Origin: Alnus glutinosa
Taxonomy: Eukaryota; Streptophyta; Magnoliopsida; Fagales; Betulaceae
Length of the DNA stretch: 64,000 bases
Direction: 5' to 3'
Assembly (NCBI RefSeq): GCF_958979055.1
Contig: NC_084889.1
Coordinates: forward strand, 31,313,261 to 31,377,260
In this document: positions 35,324 to 47,959 of the stretch, in pieces
Numbering within the stretch: the first letter of the stretch is position 1
Layout: each line of letters opens with the position of its first letter
Notes under the pieces: model-generated
The model's input: only the letters and a program-made list of their open reading frames with translations
Told to the model about the DNA's origin: nothing
Databases searched by the model: none
Made by a program: the position numbers and the translations under genes

Positions 35324-38300
35324 TAAAACTTTTTGTTAGTAAGAGAAGATTACATTAACACAATAAAAAAACAAAGCACACAACGAAGGGTTGGGGACTG
35401 AACAATCATTCCACTACAGTCCATACAGTCATAAAAACATGAAAACTGAAAATGAGTCAAGGATTTTGCCTGGTCCAAAAGTTTCTAGACCCAGAGGCCA
35501 AGAAAAGGGCCGCCAAAATAATGGTTTTTGAAGCAGTCCAAAGGTTGGACTGCTTGGAGGTACACTTGCGGTGGCAATAAGGGAACTTAGTTGCCACAAT
35601 CGGGAAAATCACACTGGAATCAGCTGGACTAGAGCCACTAAAGAGGAACTCCACTCTAACATCTGGCAAAAGAAATGCTCGACGGTTGGTGCACACTGGA
35701 CATTGATTCTTATAGTCTTCGTAGGCAAAAAGGGGGGCAACTACAATGTAGAGGCCTAGGAAGAAGGGAGGAAGAGGGGAATGAACAAGTAAGCCTTAGG
35801 TGGGGGGACACCCTGAGGAGATGGCATGTGATAGAGGCAAGTGGGACCAAAATGCAGTTAGGGAGGCGTAAAGGATACGAACAGTGGAGGAAGGCAAAGG
35901 TGAGGCTGAGAAGGGTGGAAGGGAGACGCATAGACGGTGGAGGTGGTGGAGGTGGAGATAGAGCAAGGCACAAGCACGGAGAAGAAGGGGCAGGGAGGGC
36001 AGAGAAGAGGCCGAGAGAGGGGCACATGAGTGGTGGTAGGTCTGGCTTCCAAAAAATGAAAAAATAAAAGAAAAGGGAAAAAAGAGGAATGGGGAGTAGC
36101 AGGGCGGGGAAGAGAGGGGGCGGGGGGTGGGTGTAGAGGAGGAAGGAGATAGAGTTCTTCTCTCCACCTTAGGCACTCACAAGAGAGGTGGAGAAGTCTC
36201 TCACTCACTTAGAGAAATAGAAAATCTCTCACAAGAGAGAGAAGTGTCGGCATATATGACCTGATAAAAAACCACTACGCCTTAGAGAATTCACAGGGTT
36301 TAAGCAGTGGCCATGGCTTCCACCGCAAAAGTATATCAATAATTCCTTCAAGTATTACCATCTTTGATTTGTATCATTTCTTAACTAGAAACTAAAGCAA
36401 TAAGCTTGTATTTTTACACAGTCCCATCAATAATTCTAGCTTTTACGACCTTTGATTGTGTCATTTCTCAAACCAGAAACATTACCCAATAGCTTGTGAT
36501 CAAACTTCTATACTATGAAGCAATGTTTATGTGTCTAGTATGTGTATTTCAAGTTGAAGTTGGAAGTTTTAACGAATCCATAGATTGGAAAAGAAAATCA
36601 ATGACAGTTCAGTTTCCCCATCCACAGATTACTTTCATGATATCATAGTAATTATTCTTTCTCAATGCATGCACTTTGACACAAACATTTGTTGATATGA
36701 TAAAACATAATACATTACCTTACGTAAGAAGCGATTAGCGACCAGCTCAACACACATAACCTTTCTTCCTTCCCCATGATCCTAGAAAAATACACTAATG
36801 CTAGTAAGATTAATGTCTAAATTTGGTATAGCAGTATAAGTACATCACAATCAAGTCCAAAACAAAATACGCAACGAAGTTATGGAGCATCTAATTTCCC
36901 TATGACTAAATGCAAGTATGAGATTTCCATTAAATCAAGGAAAAGCTAAGGGAAGCATTGGAAGCCCAGAAGACTTAAACAAACTCAATCAAGTCTAAAA
37001 GCATAAAAAAATAAAAATAAAATAAAAATAAAAAGAATAAAAGTAGAAAGTAGAAAACCCAAAGACAAAATGACAAATAAATACAGAAACTTGCATAAAA
37101 ACATTAGATACTGGGGGAGGGGGGGGGCAAGCCCACATGTAGTTCAAGCTCAAGCCCAAACAGTGGTTTGGCAGTGCTTCTACACTACATTATCAATCAT
37201 ATAACTATTTGTCCATTCAAGAAATTAAAGAGTAAATGATTATTCTAATCATTGCATTACCTAATTCATAATTAGGTACTGAGCAAATGGCTGTTCCTAT
37301 ATAAATTGCGTGTTACTCTAGAAGTTTTACTTAAACCTACGACAATTTGTTACGACCCAGGAAAAAGTGCTAATCACATCCAATATTATCCCAAAATGAA
37401 TAATCAATTTGGAGCTTCCCTAAAATCCTTATAAAGTCTAGTTTCACCTAATAACTAGATAATGTGGGATTTAGCACTCATGACTATCTTTATAAACGAC
37501 AAACTCTATGTGGGCTACTCCTTATCTTTCCCATATAGGACCGAGGTGTTACATTATTGCATGCACAAAAACACAGGCGCACACAACCACATACAAAAAA
37601 GTGAAACAATGATGGAGTTTCATTCTTCAGCATTACAATAATTTAAGGCAGCATTAAAGTTAAAAGGAAAAAAGAAAGAAAAGTCAAGAGAAAATAAGAC
37701 TACTAATGAGTAATAGCGAAACACTGACAGAGCAGGGCAGCCGGGCTTCTGCAGCTCGAGCATGATAGACAAAACATTCTGTTGGAGGACCACTGAAATA
37801 GAAAGACAGTTGCAGTTAGTGCATTGAAGGAAAGTCAACCTCTGAAAAACCAAGTCAACATCAATGGAATTATCAGAGTGGCAAAGTTTTTCCTTAGTAT
37901 GTGAGTAAGATGAAAACACACTAGCTGCATTCTTTGAACCTATGCAATCTTTGAAATTCTCCCAAGTCCCGAGCAACTCAGATCAGGTCATGTGCATTAA
38001 AAAATAATTTTAACACTTTCAGTTGTTTAATGGTGACAGTCTAATGCCTACTAGAACAATTCATCCAGCATCCTTCTCAAGATAGGAAACAGACAAGAAA
38101 TGGAGAGGTCAGCACAGAGAACTGAAGAGGCACAAAAGGATGTAGACATTAGAGCAACATATATAGTGTGACTAGGACAGAGGTTCCATTTAAGGATACA
38201 ATCCTATAAATGTTCTTCCCTTGCAACAAAGATTCAAACACTATGCAACAACGCTATAAAGAAAGATGCATATACAGTCAATTGTGATTTGCGTCCAAGC

Positions 38301-39392
38301 CCCACCAAATCAAATAGTAAATCTAGGAAGATCCTTTTTTTGCTACAATAGAAATATTTTAAACAGCTCAGATTATTGATGAAGAATCCTAACCAATTTT
38401 CCTTTGTTCTTTTTTGTTTCCTGAATTCTAAACGCTTCAAACACGGTAAAACTCTGCTATCGGATCAGGGTAGTTAAGAACATGACATAAGTTTTTCAGA
38501 AGGGCATGTGGCAATATAAGAAAACATATGATCTTAATTCTAGGTGGTCCAGCTTTTAGCTTGCGTAAGTCAGGACAAGATGCTATGATCAATTGCAAGT
38601 TTTTATCTTGTCCAATGAAAGGCAATGGCTTCACTAATAGACACTAAAATGTTTAAAATTGAAGCACTGGAAGGACAATACCAATAAAGGATGACCTTAC
38701 ACATACATACAAGCCTTAGCAAAAGACAAGGCTCCAATCATAGTCAATCAGCCAAGATCTTGACATAATAGCATAGCTACTCCAGCGTGTACATTAAGAA
38801 GTTAGATAAAAATTCGACCTATCCAGCATATGTGTTGGTGATTTTTTTTTTTTTTTTTATGTTCTAATATTTACTGACTGTCAGAAATCTGACAAAGATA
38901 TTCTTAGTAGACAATCCATCCAGAAAGTGATGATCTTACACATGCATACAAGCCTACAAGTCTGGCTTTCCTAGAAAAATGAGTACCAAGAGCGATTATA
39001 GTTTTTAATTCTTACACATTTCTCGAAGCTTTGGTGTCACGTGCAAACATCTTGTAGGACAATAATTTTCCTTCTAGCTGCTGTAGAAGTTGGTTAACCC
39101 TGCTAATACTGAATCTTCGTGGTTTCTTTCCATTTTCAAGCTCATCCTCACAATCAATAATTAAGTTTTCAACAGTCTCCCCATTGCATTCACCACATCC
39201 AAGTCTCTGCTCATCCTTATTTTCATTACATCTAAAATTCTCGAAATCCTCCTCACTCTCACTATATTGCTCCCCATCCTCCCAACCATTAAATGGAAAA
39301 ATGTAAAGATAGTGCCTCCATTTGGCAGAGAAATTAGGATGGAAGACACGTGATACCTACAGTAAGTAACACCCAATATGAGTACATTCAAA

Positions 39393-39465
<73 letters not shown>

Positions 39466-42162
39466 TCCACAGTTTCAATGCTAAATCAAATTTCAAGCGC
39501 TACATCAAAATACAGATTAACAAATTTAATTTTCAATATTAGCTTTGTTTTGCCGAAAACCTGAACAGAACTTACCCCAGAAACAGATTTGACCACAAGT
39601 TTTCCAGGCACTGCACTGTTAATGGCCTCTTCTACATCTTGAGGTTTTATATCCTTTCTCCATGTAGCTAGACACAGCAAGTATAAATTCAGCAATAATC
39701 ACATCCCCAAATGTGTAAAATGAGAAAAGCTGACAAGAACAATCTAGATTAATAGATTATGTCAGGATGTTGTTGGTTATCGAATTATTCCACTTGTGAA
39801 TAGTTGGACAATTAAGTGAGGCCTTGCATAGTTGTGGGGCAAAGCCCCAGCTGTTTTCACATGCCTGGCTCATACATTTGGTAATAGGGCATAACACATA
39901 TCAACATCTTCCAGGAATTCCATATATGAAGTACTAGAACATATAGCCAACAAGGAAACAGCCAACAAGCTCTTCATCACTTGAACCAATATGCAAATGT
40001 ATCAACGTGCGTGTATATCCATGTTCCACTTCGTTGAGTTACAACTCTAGCTATTTACCAAACAATGTTTAGATTGAAATTCTAACAAAAATTACCGCTT
40101 ATTGAAGATTGAAAGTCTCCTATCAAGATCTTCCACTAATACAAAAACTCAGATCTATATATCCTACTGCTGTGTCGCTAATTCTATGTAAGGCATTTGA
40201 AAATCTTTTAATTGATATAATATCATCTATAAGATTGAATATACTCTAAAGCAAAAAAAAAAAAAAAACTTCACAAAACCTTATAACAAGTCAAACCAAT
40301 TAAAAACAATGTTGGCCTTTATGTATTACAATGTTGCATTTATATATTACAAATATAAAGATTTACCGTCCCTGTAAGGACATTTTTTTTGTACTCTTCA
40401 CTGAATATGGACATCAGCTACAGCAAAGCTAAAAAAATGGTTCTAAGACTAAATTTATGTTTGGAGGGTGATATTACAGGAACTCCTCTCTTAGCTTCTT
40501 ATACTTCACATTATGATTGCATAATAATTCGCAACTAAATATAAAGTGGAGTGTATGAAGCAAAATGCCAACACGCCGAACACAGTGACCTTTATATAAT
40601 AAATATAAATATATAACATCAATGATAAAAATTAGACATCTGAATAAGCAGTACGCTACATTCAGGGGAAATTACGTGATAACATACCAAAAGAACAAAT
40701 TTGTTGAAGAGCTGTGACTCCCTTGTCTGTGCGCCCAGCAACAGAAGCACAGCATTCTATTGGTAAACCTTTGTCTTTCAGCAATTCAACTTTCTTCTCA
40801 TCAACAAATTTCCCAAGACATCTTTCTATTACGCTTTCAAAAGTAAAGAAGTATACTCAAAAGTATGAGAATGTTGATACTTGATTCCAGTTAGCTTACT
40901 CATTTTGTAAACAAAACGAATGTTGATAGTTCTATTAAAAAAAAAAACGGTGGCAGGAATACTGAAGAAGCACCCCAAAACACCAAATTATGTAGCATTT
41001 GTCAGAAGTGTAAGAACAAATGAATTCTATCAACACTTTCAGAGACAGAAAAACCACGCTGTAAGGTGGAGTTCCTAACACAAAAGGAATAGCAAAAAGT
41101 ATTATTTCATTCTTCCTATAACTAAAAAATCTAAGCAGAAATATAAATGTTCCAACAGCCTACAAAAACCACAATAAACTCATTTCAGAAATCATATTAA
41201 ATACTAAGGAATAAGCTCCTCTCCGCATGCGGTCCAAACCAAATTAAATACAAACCCATGCAAATAACTATCACTTGCCAAAAATAAAAGGCTTATAATA
41301 CATGGTCTGTACTACTCTAATACTTTGACCAAACTGCAGAAGTTGACAGGAAAACAACTTACCCCTGGACTGTGTTCAAGCCAGGCTGCTTTTGCCACCC
41401 ATCAAAGGATCCCCCATGATATGAAAGAACAATTTTGAATGTTACTCTTGCCCATCTCCCAGTTCTATCTCCAGCAGAAACACTCTCTGATTCAGTTTTA
41501 TCAGAAATCTCTGGAATTTCAGCATCATTATGAACATTTGTCTGTGGAGAAAATTCTAAAGAATAAATATAATAAATTACTAAGATAATCATTAGTCAAT
41601 CATCTAAGTAATAAACATGTGATTTTTTTCAGTCAATCACAAGGAGAAAAGTTACTGGCACTTGATTTGAACATCCACAATCCCACTCTGGCAATCGACG
41701 CGAATTTAATGATTTTGTTCACAAAAGTAGTTGCGTAGAAAGCACACATTAAGAAGTATGGTATAAGGCACTTTTCACTATGAGTACTTAAAAAATACAT
41801 ATCAGAAAATAAATACATGAGGGAAGCAAAGGATCTACAGCAATCTAAGTATAGTATAAGGCACTTTATACCATGTTTCTCCTTCAGTGCTTAGTTGTCA
41901 TGATTTTCTTGTTCTTTTTGCCCCTATTACCTAGGTGGCTTCTCTTGTATACTTCATGTGTACATAGATGCGCCTTACGCTTTTAATGGTATCTCGATTA
42001 ATTATCCAAAAAGAAGAAGAAGAGAAGCAATGATGGAACAAGAGTTATTTTCATGCTGTTTTCCCTTTCTTTATTCTGTCAATCTTATCAAATTCAACCC
42101 ACGACCCCACCCCAACCACCATATATGCCGTTGGTCCTTCACCATTGTCAGGAACCCACTTG

Positions 42163-42194
<32 letters not shown>

Positions 42195-43157
42195 AGAAGA
42201 AGAAGAAGTAGCCAATGTCATTTCAATGATGCATATAAGCGGTGCTTAGAACTCACAGAAGCAATCTCAATCTTATTAAGTCGAGCAACATTGGTGTAAC
42301 ACACAAGCTCCTAGCCTTATTTTTTCTTATATAACAATTGTGGAAAGTAAAAGAACTTATTAGGCTTTGTTTGTTAACCTTCTCAAAAATACTTTTCGGT
42401 ATTCAAAAACAAAAACATTTTTTTTCAAAACCATTAACAAACAATTCAAAACACAAAATAAAACAGTTTTTTTCAAACGTGAACCCCACCAAGAAACAGT
42501 TTTTAACTTTTTTTTTCTTTAATAAGTAATCGCAAAATTCATTAAAAATCGCAAAAGCATAACCCAAGCATACAAAGAGTATACAAGAGAGAAGCCTAGC
42601 TTGAAGCAGAAACACTTCTTAACTTTATATTGTATCAAAACACTTTTTTCAAACCAAAACCAAAAAACACTGTCAAACATACCCTAAATCTTTAGCGTGC
42701 ACACACACTACACACAAAAGGATATTATGTTTCTTAATGTGTTTTTGTTTTTTGTTTGAAAAAAATGTTTTGGCATGACATAAAAGGTGAAAATTGTTTC
42801 TGTGTTTTGATGAGTATTTCATGATGCAAAGGAAATAAAATTTGAATTATTCATCGAAAAAAATAAATAAATAAATAAATTTGAATTATTCACTCTCCAA
42901 GGGAAATCTAAGATTGACACTTAAAACTTAACTCTCGCATGCAAGAGCTATCATGGAAAGCAAAAATATACATAAAATCGGATTCTCATAGTGACCCACC
43001 TCAATTCCAAACAACGCCGACAATGATGTGCACCCATTGACCGCGGTTGAATAAAAATCAAGGACTTCTTGCCAAGGCCTTTCGTACATGAACTCGTAGC
43101 TTTCCCTAAGAAAAACAAATTCAAGCCATTCTCAAAGGAGATATTTTAGAAATTAAA

Positions 43158-43201
<44 letters not shown>

Positions 43202-43342
43202 CCTGGCATTCCACCTCGCGTATCGGCAAGGATCGGTGTGGTTGTAGTGTAAATAAACCTTGTTCTGAGCCTGGTTTTCCATCGCAAGTCTACGAATGCC
43301 TCCTCTTGCTGAAACCAAACTCACCCTCGGGAACGTTAGCAT
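34964..43342 (-). CDS. TruA-family tRNA pseudouridine synthase
   Basis: Nine exons on the minus strand: 43342-43203, 43105-43000, 41541-41363, 40833-40688, 39667-39576, 39356-39016, 37792-37729, 36781-36719 and 35149-34964. They are in phase throughout (1317 bases, 438 residues). The enzyme family turns uridine into pseudouridine in the anticodon arm of tRNA. Key motifs: VLSYHGGSFDGWQKQPGLNTVQG, the catalytic loop AGRTDKGVTALQ with the nucleophilic Asp near residue 178, DTKASRNVGPPTECF, and RKVMCVELVANRFLRKMVRVLV at the exon 8-9 border. The frame extends upstream of 43342 only through a TTG, so Met 43342 is the first ATG. Residues 1-20 are basic and lack acids, so organelle targeting is possible. 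A second ATG (MENQAQ) could give a cytosolic form. By memory it matches At5g35400. Introns hold LINE tails, microsatellites and a purine-rich tract. Confidence 0.92.
35286..35321. repeat. (AG)n microsatellite in intron 8 of the pseudouridine synthase gene
   Basis: About 18 AG units, followed within a few hundred bases by the purine-rich tract at about 35750-36240. Confidence 0.9.
35750..36240. repeat. Strand-asymmetric purine-rich tract
   Basis: About 490 bases are strongly G/A-rich on the + strand, within intron 8. Open frames on both strands here (Arg/Gly-rich on +, Pro/Ser-rich on -) follow from the composition and are not genes. The gene reads this tract as pyrimidines. Confidence 0.7.
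39394..39461. repeat. Compound (AT)n(AG)n microsatellite
   Basis: About 20 AT units run directly into ~13 AG units within intron 5 of the pseudouridine synthase gene, some 35 bp upstream of exon 6 on the coding strand. There it forms part of a pyrimidine-rich stretch. Confidence 0.9.
41880..42012 (+). mobile_element. LINE 3' tail in intron 2 of the pseudouridine synthase gene
   Basis: The sequence from gattttcttgttc through cttgtatacttcatgtgtac, gcgcc and gcttttaatgg parallels the 3' end of the LINE at 60155-60290 at many positions. It is heavily 5'-truncated, + strand, and ends near an A/G-rich tail. Confidence 0.65.
42360..42690. mobile_element. Possible hAT-like MITE with a nested LINE tail
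   Basis: The ends ttaggctttgtttgtta (about 42359) and tgtcaaacataccctaaat (about 42673-42691) are imperfect inverted repeats of the common plant TAGGG-TTTGTTTG type. Inside, about 42508-42600 looks like a minus-strand LINE 3' end (gaagcctagc back to a T run), with an imperfect direct repeat around it. Both calls are tentative. Confidence 0.4.
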
Positions 43343-44074
43343 GCCCCTTCTCGTACTCGCCGTCTGTCTCACAACATGGCCGGAACAGCAGGGGAAGAAG
43401 GCAGCGTCGGGGATTTTCAATAAACCTCGTCGCAGCTTCTCTAGTCTCTCTCTGAGGGGTCACAGTATATTATCCAAATGACTAATATGTCCTTACTTTT
43501 TTTTAATTTCAATTATTGTAATTTGTGTAAACCATCCTTTTTTTTTTATGACATTTTTACTACGTATTGCGAAAACAATTGTACATTAATGCTCCGTTTG
43601 TTTCGACGTAAAATGGTTTCCGTCGTAAAATGGTTTCAGGGAAGTCATTTTTCAAGAAACCATTTTCCGGTGTTTGGCGTGTACGGAAAATCGAAAATAT
43701 TTTTTTATATTTTTATTCAATCATATTAACTTATAAAAATCAATTTTTATTCACAACATAAAAATATTAATGTAAAATAATATAAAATTAATTTTAAAAA
43801 AAAAAAAAAAAAAAAAACTAAAAAATTATGTTTAACTAAAATATACACATCGACTAACAATAATTATATATTTTCAAATTGGGAGAGTTATAAATAACAT
43901 CTAACAATAAATTTAAATTACCAACAAAAGTTTAATCATAAATATTACCATTCAAGTTCAACTATAAATATTGCAAAGTTTAGGCTAACGTACTACAACC
44001 ATCCAAGTTCAGTCATATATGTTATTTCAATCTAGTTAATTAGTATCTTACTACATATCAATACTAAACAATTT

Positions 44075-45021
44075 CTACGCTCCATGATTTTTGAAGAAGT
44101 TGTCCAACCAAAACTTTTTAAGCTTAGCATTCTTTGCCAAAAATCCTCTTGCGACATTCTCATCTCCTATCAAGTGGTCAAATGCAGATGCAAGCATAAA
44201 CTCATCATATCCTTCCACCTTCATTACTTCCTCATAAAGATAATCTGCATCGACTCCCTTATTGAGAGATCTAACTGCTAATGCAACATCTTTCAACTGT
44301 TCAGCTATCAAACTATAAGTATCTTCACTGTCAGCACGGCTTCTTTTCCTGTGTGACCTTTTGGCTGAAGCAGAATTGGAAGAAGCAACATCTTTTTCTT
44401 TTGACAACGCATCATCAAAATCCAAATCCACATGTTCTGAATCATCTATATCAGCAAAAGACTTTGAGAAACTCCCAGTCGCCATATCCTTACCAACAAC
44501 TACGGCCATCTCATCGTACATTTCAATTTTTTTATTTAAAAATTGCTCATGCTTAGGATGCGCCTGTGAAAAAGAGAGAACATAATTTACTATATAAAAA
44601 AAATACTATAATAATAAAAAAAAAAATTAGACTTTGAGAAACTTCAAAATTAATATAACTACTATAATAAAGAAAGTAAGTTTCATACCACCACTTCCTC
44701 TTCATACACCTTTTTAGCACAAGTAATCATCCTCAAATTGTCATCCCATCCAAAGCCACTCTTCCCACGTAGGGTGTTGATGCTAGTCCACATGTTTCTG
44801 ATGGTTCGAAGGCGGTTCTCAACATGATCAAATGCACATTCTACTCCAAATTTCTCATTAATTGACCTGGCAACTAGTGCGAATGATGAAGGTTTGAATG
44901 TGTTTGAAGGCTTATTTCCTTTAGCAGCCTCATCAGCAAGAATTTCAAGTAATAAAGTGTGCATTGGTTTTGACCACCTGAATTGCTTGTTTGTAGTGTC
45001 TTTTTCCTTGTTTTTGCCCAT
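44075..45021 (-). CDS. PIF/Harbinger ORF1: Myb/SANT-like DNA-binding protein
   Basis: Two exons, 45021-44689 and 44563-44075, join in phase 0 to 273 residues. Residues ~12-110 form a Myb/SANT-like (trihelix) domain, with FRWSKPMHTLLLEILADEAAKG, a conserved NxFKPSSFALVARSINEKFG-type helix, and NMWTSINTLRGKSGFGWDD. An acidic and basic low-complexity linker follows (DDSEHVDLDFDDAL, KRSHRKRSRADSEDTYS). The C-terminal helical segment resembles the family's end domain (VMKVEGYDEFMLASAFDHLI, KLKKFWLDNF). In PIF/Harbinger elements this partner binds DNA and helps bring the transposase to the ends. The real ATG is at 45021; the frame upstream has no supported start. Confidence 0.85.
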
Positions 45022-45233
45022 TGCTACAATCACAAACACATAAATAATAATGCAAGATAAAAAATAAAAACACAATGCAAGATAAAAACAAACTTATATC
45101 ATAAGTTGGATTAAACATCAAACAGACAATATTATATAATCAAATCATTAAAGATAGAAACATAACCGTCTTTCAACATGACTAATTCAATTTTGTTCAC
45201 ATTATAACGTAAACCATACAAGAGAAAAGAAAT

Positions 45234-46587
45234 CTACAAATTTCTTCTATTTTTATAATCATCCCACATCGCATGACATATTACATCCCTTTTGATTGTC
45301 CATTCTCTACTTTCCTCTTGAGCTTCCCTTTGCGTTTGATAGACTCTACTACTTTGATTTTGAGATCCAACATCACGAACAACCTCTTCCATAATTGAGT
45401 CATTTGGATCAACACCCATAATGTGATTGTGAATAACACAACATGCTAATACTACATCCACTTGTGTCGGGAATGACCAAAAAGGTTCTGCATCCAACAC
45501 ACGAAAACGTTTCTTCAAAATTCCAAACCCTCGTTCAATGGTGGTTCGTAAGGACGAATGACGAAGATTAAATAATTCTTTTTCATTTTCAGGTGAATGA
45601 TCACCAAATTCTTTCAAATGATACCGAACACCACGATAGGGGGAGAGAATTCCATTTCGAGTTCCATAACCAGCATCACCAAGATAATACTTACCTACAA
45701 GTTTACAATAAAAATAAAATCATAACTAATTAATAAAAGGTAATCAACCGGAACAAAACGTAATTTTATCCCTATATACCTTCAGGAATTTTGAATCCCT
45801 CTGGCCTAGTGAGTGCATCGTTCAAAACACGGGAATCATGTGCACTTCCTTCCCAACCAGCTAATACATATGTGAATTGTAAGTCAAAGGTAATGCCAGC
45901 TAACACATTTTGTGTTGTTCGCTCTTTTCGACCACGAAACCTTCCTTGGATTTCGATTGGAACAGATGCCCGAACATGAGTTCCATCTATTGCTCCAACA
46001 CAATCCTAATGATGACAAAAGAAAAAAAATTACGTTTGTTTGACAAATTACTTGAATTTTTTTTAAAAAAAAAAAAATCAAATTTTCAAACGTACCTTAA
46101 AGTATGGGTAAAACCTTTGGTTGTTCCTTATTTCTGGTGGCGTAGAATTGTCAGGTTTTCTAATTAAATGTTTATATAGCCTCAAGACTCCTCTGAGGAC
46201 AACCCTAAAATATCGATGAACAGACTCAATCGATCTATAGAACCTTCCACCAACCACTCGAAACCTCACATTATGTCCAATAATGTGTAAAAACATTAAC
46301 ACTTGTTCCTTAATAGACATGTTAATGGTTTCACGTATGAGGTTGTTGTCAGCAAGACTTTTACATAATCCAAAGAAAGCTGTAGGACTCATTCTTATCT
46401 GATCAATACAATCTTGCTTGCCTCCATAAAGAATACTATCCATATAAATCCCTCTTTCATACTCTCGATTAACATGAGGTTCTCTACGTAATAATCTCTT
46501 AGATCTAATATCTTCTAAGATTACAGCCCCAATAGCAAGGATAGATGCAACTGCGGCCATAACTGTTGCAAGAATTTTTTCATCCAT
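45234..46587 (-). CDS. PIF/Harbinger DDE transposase (DDE_Tnp_4 type)
   Basis: Three exons, 46587-46096, 46005-45780 and 45694-45234, join in phase to 392 residues, the normal size. The N-terminal part carries a helix-turn-helix-like region (MSIKEQVLMFLHIIGHN, FRVVGGRFYRSIESVHRYF). The catalytic triad is intact: Asp in GAIDGTHVRA, Asp in YLGDAGYGTR and Glu in TTIERGFGILKKRF. The family motif AGWEGSAHDSRVL is present. The frame has no stop or frameshift, so it may still be able to make protein. It sits head-to-tail with the Myb-like partner gene, 212 bp upstream of it on the same strand. Introns are short with clean GT-AG borders (AAG|GTACG, TTAG|GATTG; GAAG|GTATA, GTAG|GTAAG). Confidence 0.92.
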
Positions 46588-46802
46588 CTACAAACAACAC
46601 AAAAAATTATTAAGGTATGATATTCCATCCAAGCATAAAATATTGAGACGTCAGAGAAGCATCAAGCTGAAGTTGACAAGAAGGATAAAGATAAAGTTGA
46701 ACGACAATCTGCAAAAGCCGAGGAGGAAGATAACAATAACCAACAACCAGTTCAAAGAAGAGATAAAGAAGTTGATGTGATAAGAAGAATTGTAATCATA
46801 TT

Positions 46803-47561
46803 TATTATTTTGTGGAGGTCACTGTTTCTGCAAGGGGTGAACATGTCCTGGCTGCTGCAGGAGAAGTTCATCTAGAAAGATGCATAAAGGATTTGAAGGA
46901 CCGGTTTGCGAAAGTAAGGTTAGAAGTCTCTTCCCCTCTTGTGTCATATAAAGAGACCATTGAGGGAGAGGTTTCCCATATGCTGGAGAATTTAAAATCA
47001 ATTAATGCAGGTTCAGATTATGTTGAGAAGACAACACCAAATGGAAGATGCCTTTTTTGGTGTTTATAGAGGGAAATGAATGACTTAAGTTTTGAGGATC
47101 ATGAAAGGACTTTGGAGGATCATCACCATAGCCATGTTGTATATCTACATCTCTTATCGTTCAACCACAAGAAAATTTCAAACTAGAATACCAATCTCTT
47201 AAAAAAAAAAAAAAAAAAAAAAGTCATCTAACAAGCATTCCTGCTTGATTAAGACAGAAAAATAATCTTAGACATCATTTGAGTAAACATAAAAAATGGA
47301 TCACAAGGGAATGATAAAAAGGCAAGATCATCAATTCATCATATACGTGGTTCTCCTTTTGTATCTGAGAGATTGGGCATTGTGGACGAGTCTATTGATG
47401 GTGACACAGCTGCTGAGACATCTTCAGAAGTAACTCAAGCGTTATCCATGGAAGCAGAGCAAAAGGGAAAGTTGATAAGAAAAGGTTGGAGTTCAAGTGG
47501 ACAGTGGACTCATATTAGAATCCCATCATCTTCTGACCTACAAACATTACAACTTGTATAG
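46803..47561 (+). pseudogene. Captured fragment of the EFL1 (elongation factor-like GTPase 1) gene
   Basis: Inside the Harbinger element and opposite to its genes, 46806-47046 reads VEVTVSARGEHVLAAAGEVH..., ...DLKDRFAKVRLEVSS..., VSYKETIEGE and DYVEKTTPNGRC. This is the domain III-IV border of EFL1/RIA1, the EF2-like GTPase that frees eIF6 from 60S subunits. A second piece at about 47343-47455 (RGSPFVSERLGIVDESIDGD, EVTQALSMEAE) comes from a later part of the same protein. Between them the reading frame breaks and over a hundred residues are missing, with a poly(A) run at about 47200-47222. It cannot encode a working GTPase. It is probably derived by gene capture, with the parent gene elsewhere in the genome. 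Confidence 0.82.
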
Positions 47562-47959
47562 AGACATTTTGACAAACACTTTGAGTGCATACAACAGCCA
47601 AACACAGGGGTCCCAACCTCTGTCAATCGTGACCCATGACAACGTGTAAATGCAAGTGAGGGTAAACAAAGCAAATATCACAGAGAGCACAATAGCGTCA
47701 CATAGGGAAAAGATACAAAGTAATGAAGCCACCCAATAGCAAATATCCCCACCCCCCATGCCAACAGTCCCCACATAGCAGAACCAGATCAACCAAAAGC
47801 CATATATCACATGTAAACCATATAAATTCAAACAAGGGAGAGAAAGCGAGAGAAAATGCAGAATCGGGTTCTTCCCTTGAGTTTTCTCAGAAACCAAACG
47901 GAAGTGAACGCTAAAAACCCAAAATGAAAATGAAACCAAACGCAACAAAGAGAGAGATG

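Noticed and set aside
35675..36208. Overlapping long open frames on both strands (Arg/Gly-rich and Pro/Ser-rich)
   Set aside because: They follow from the purine-rich composition of an intron and match no family. The pseudouridine synthase exons splice across the region.
46812..47069. The EFL1-like frame taken as an independent gene
   Set aside because: It lies inside a transposon, lacks the GTPase domain, breaks after ~80 residues and is not joined to other EFL1 exons.
47547..47948. 133-codon hydrophobic frame on the minus strand in the transposon leader
   Set aside because: It starts at a non-ATG codon or within CT-rich leader sequence, matches no family I recognise, and the area reads as a leader intron.
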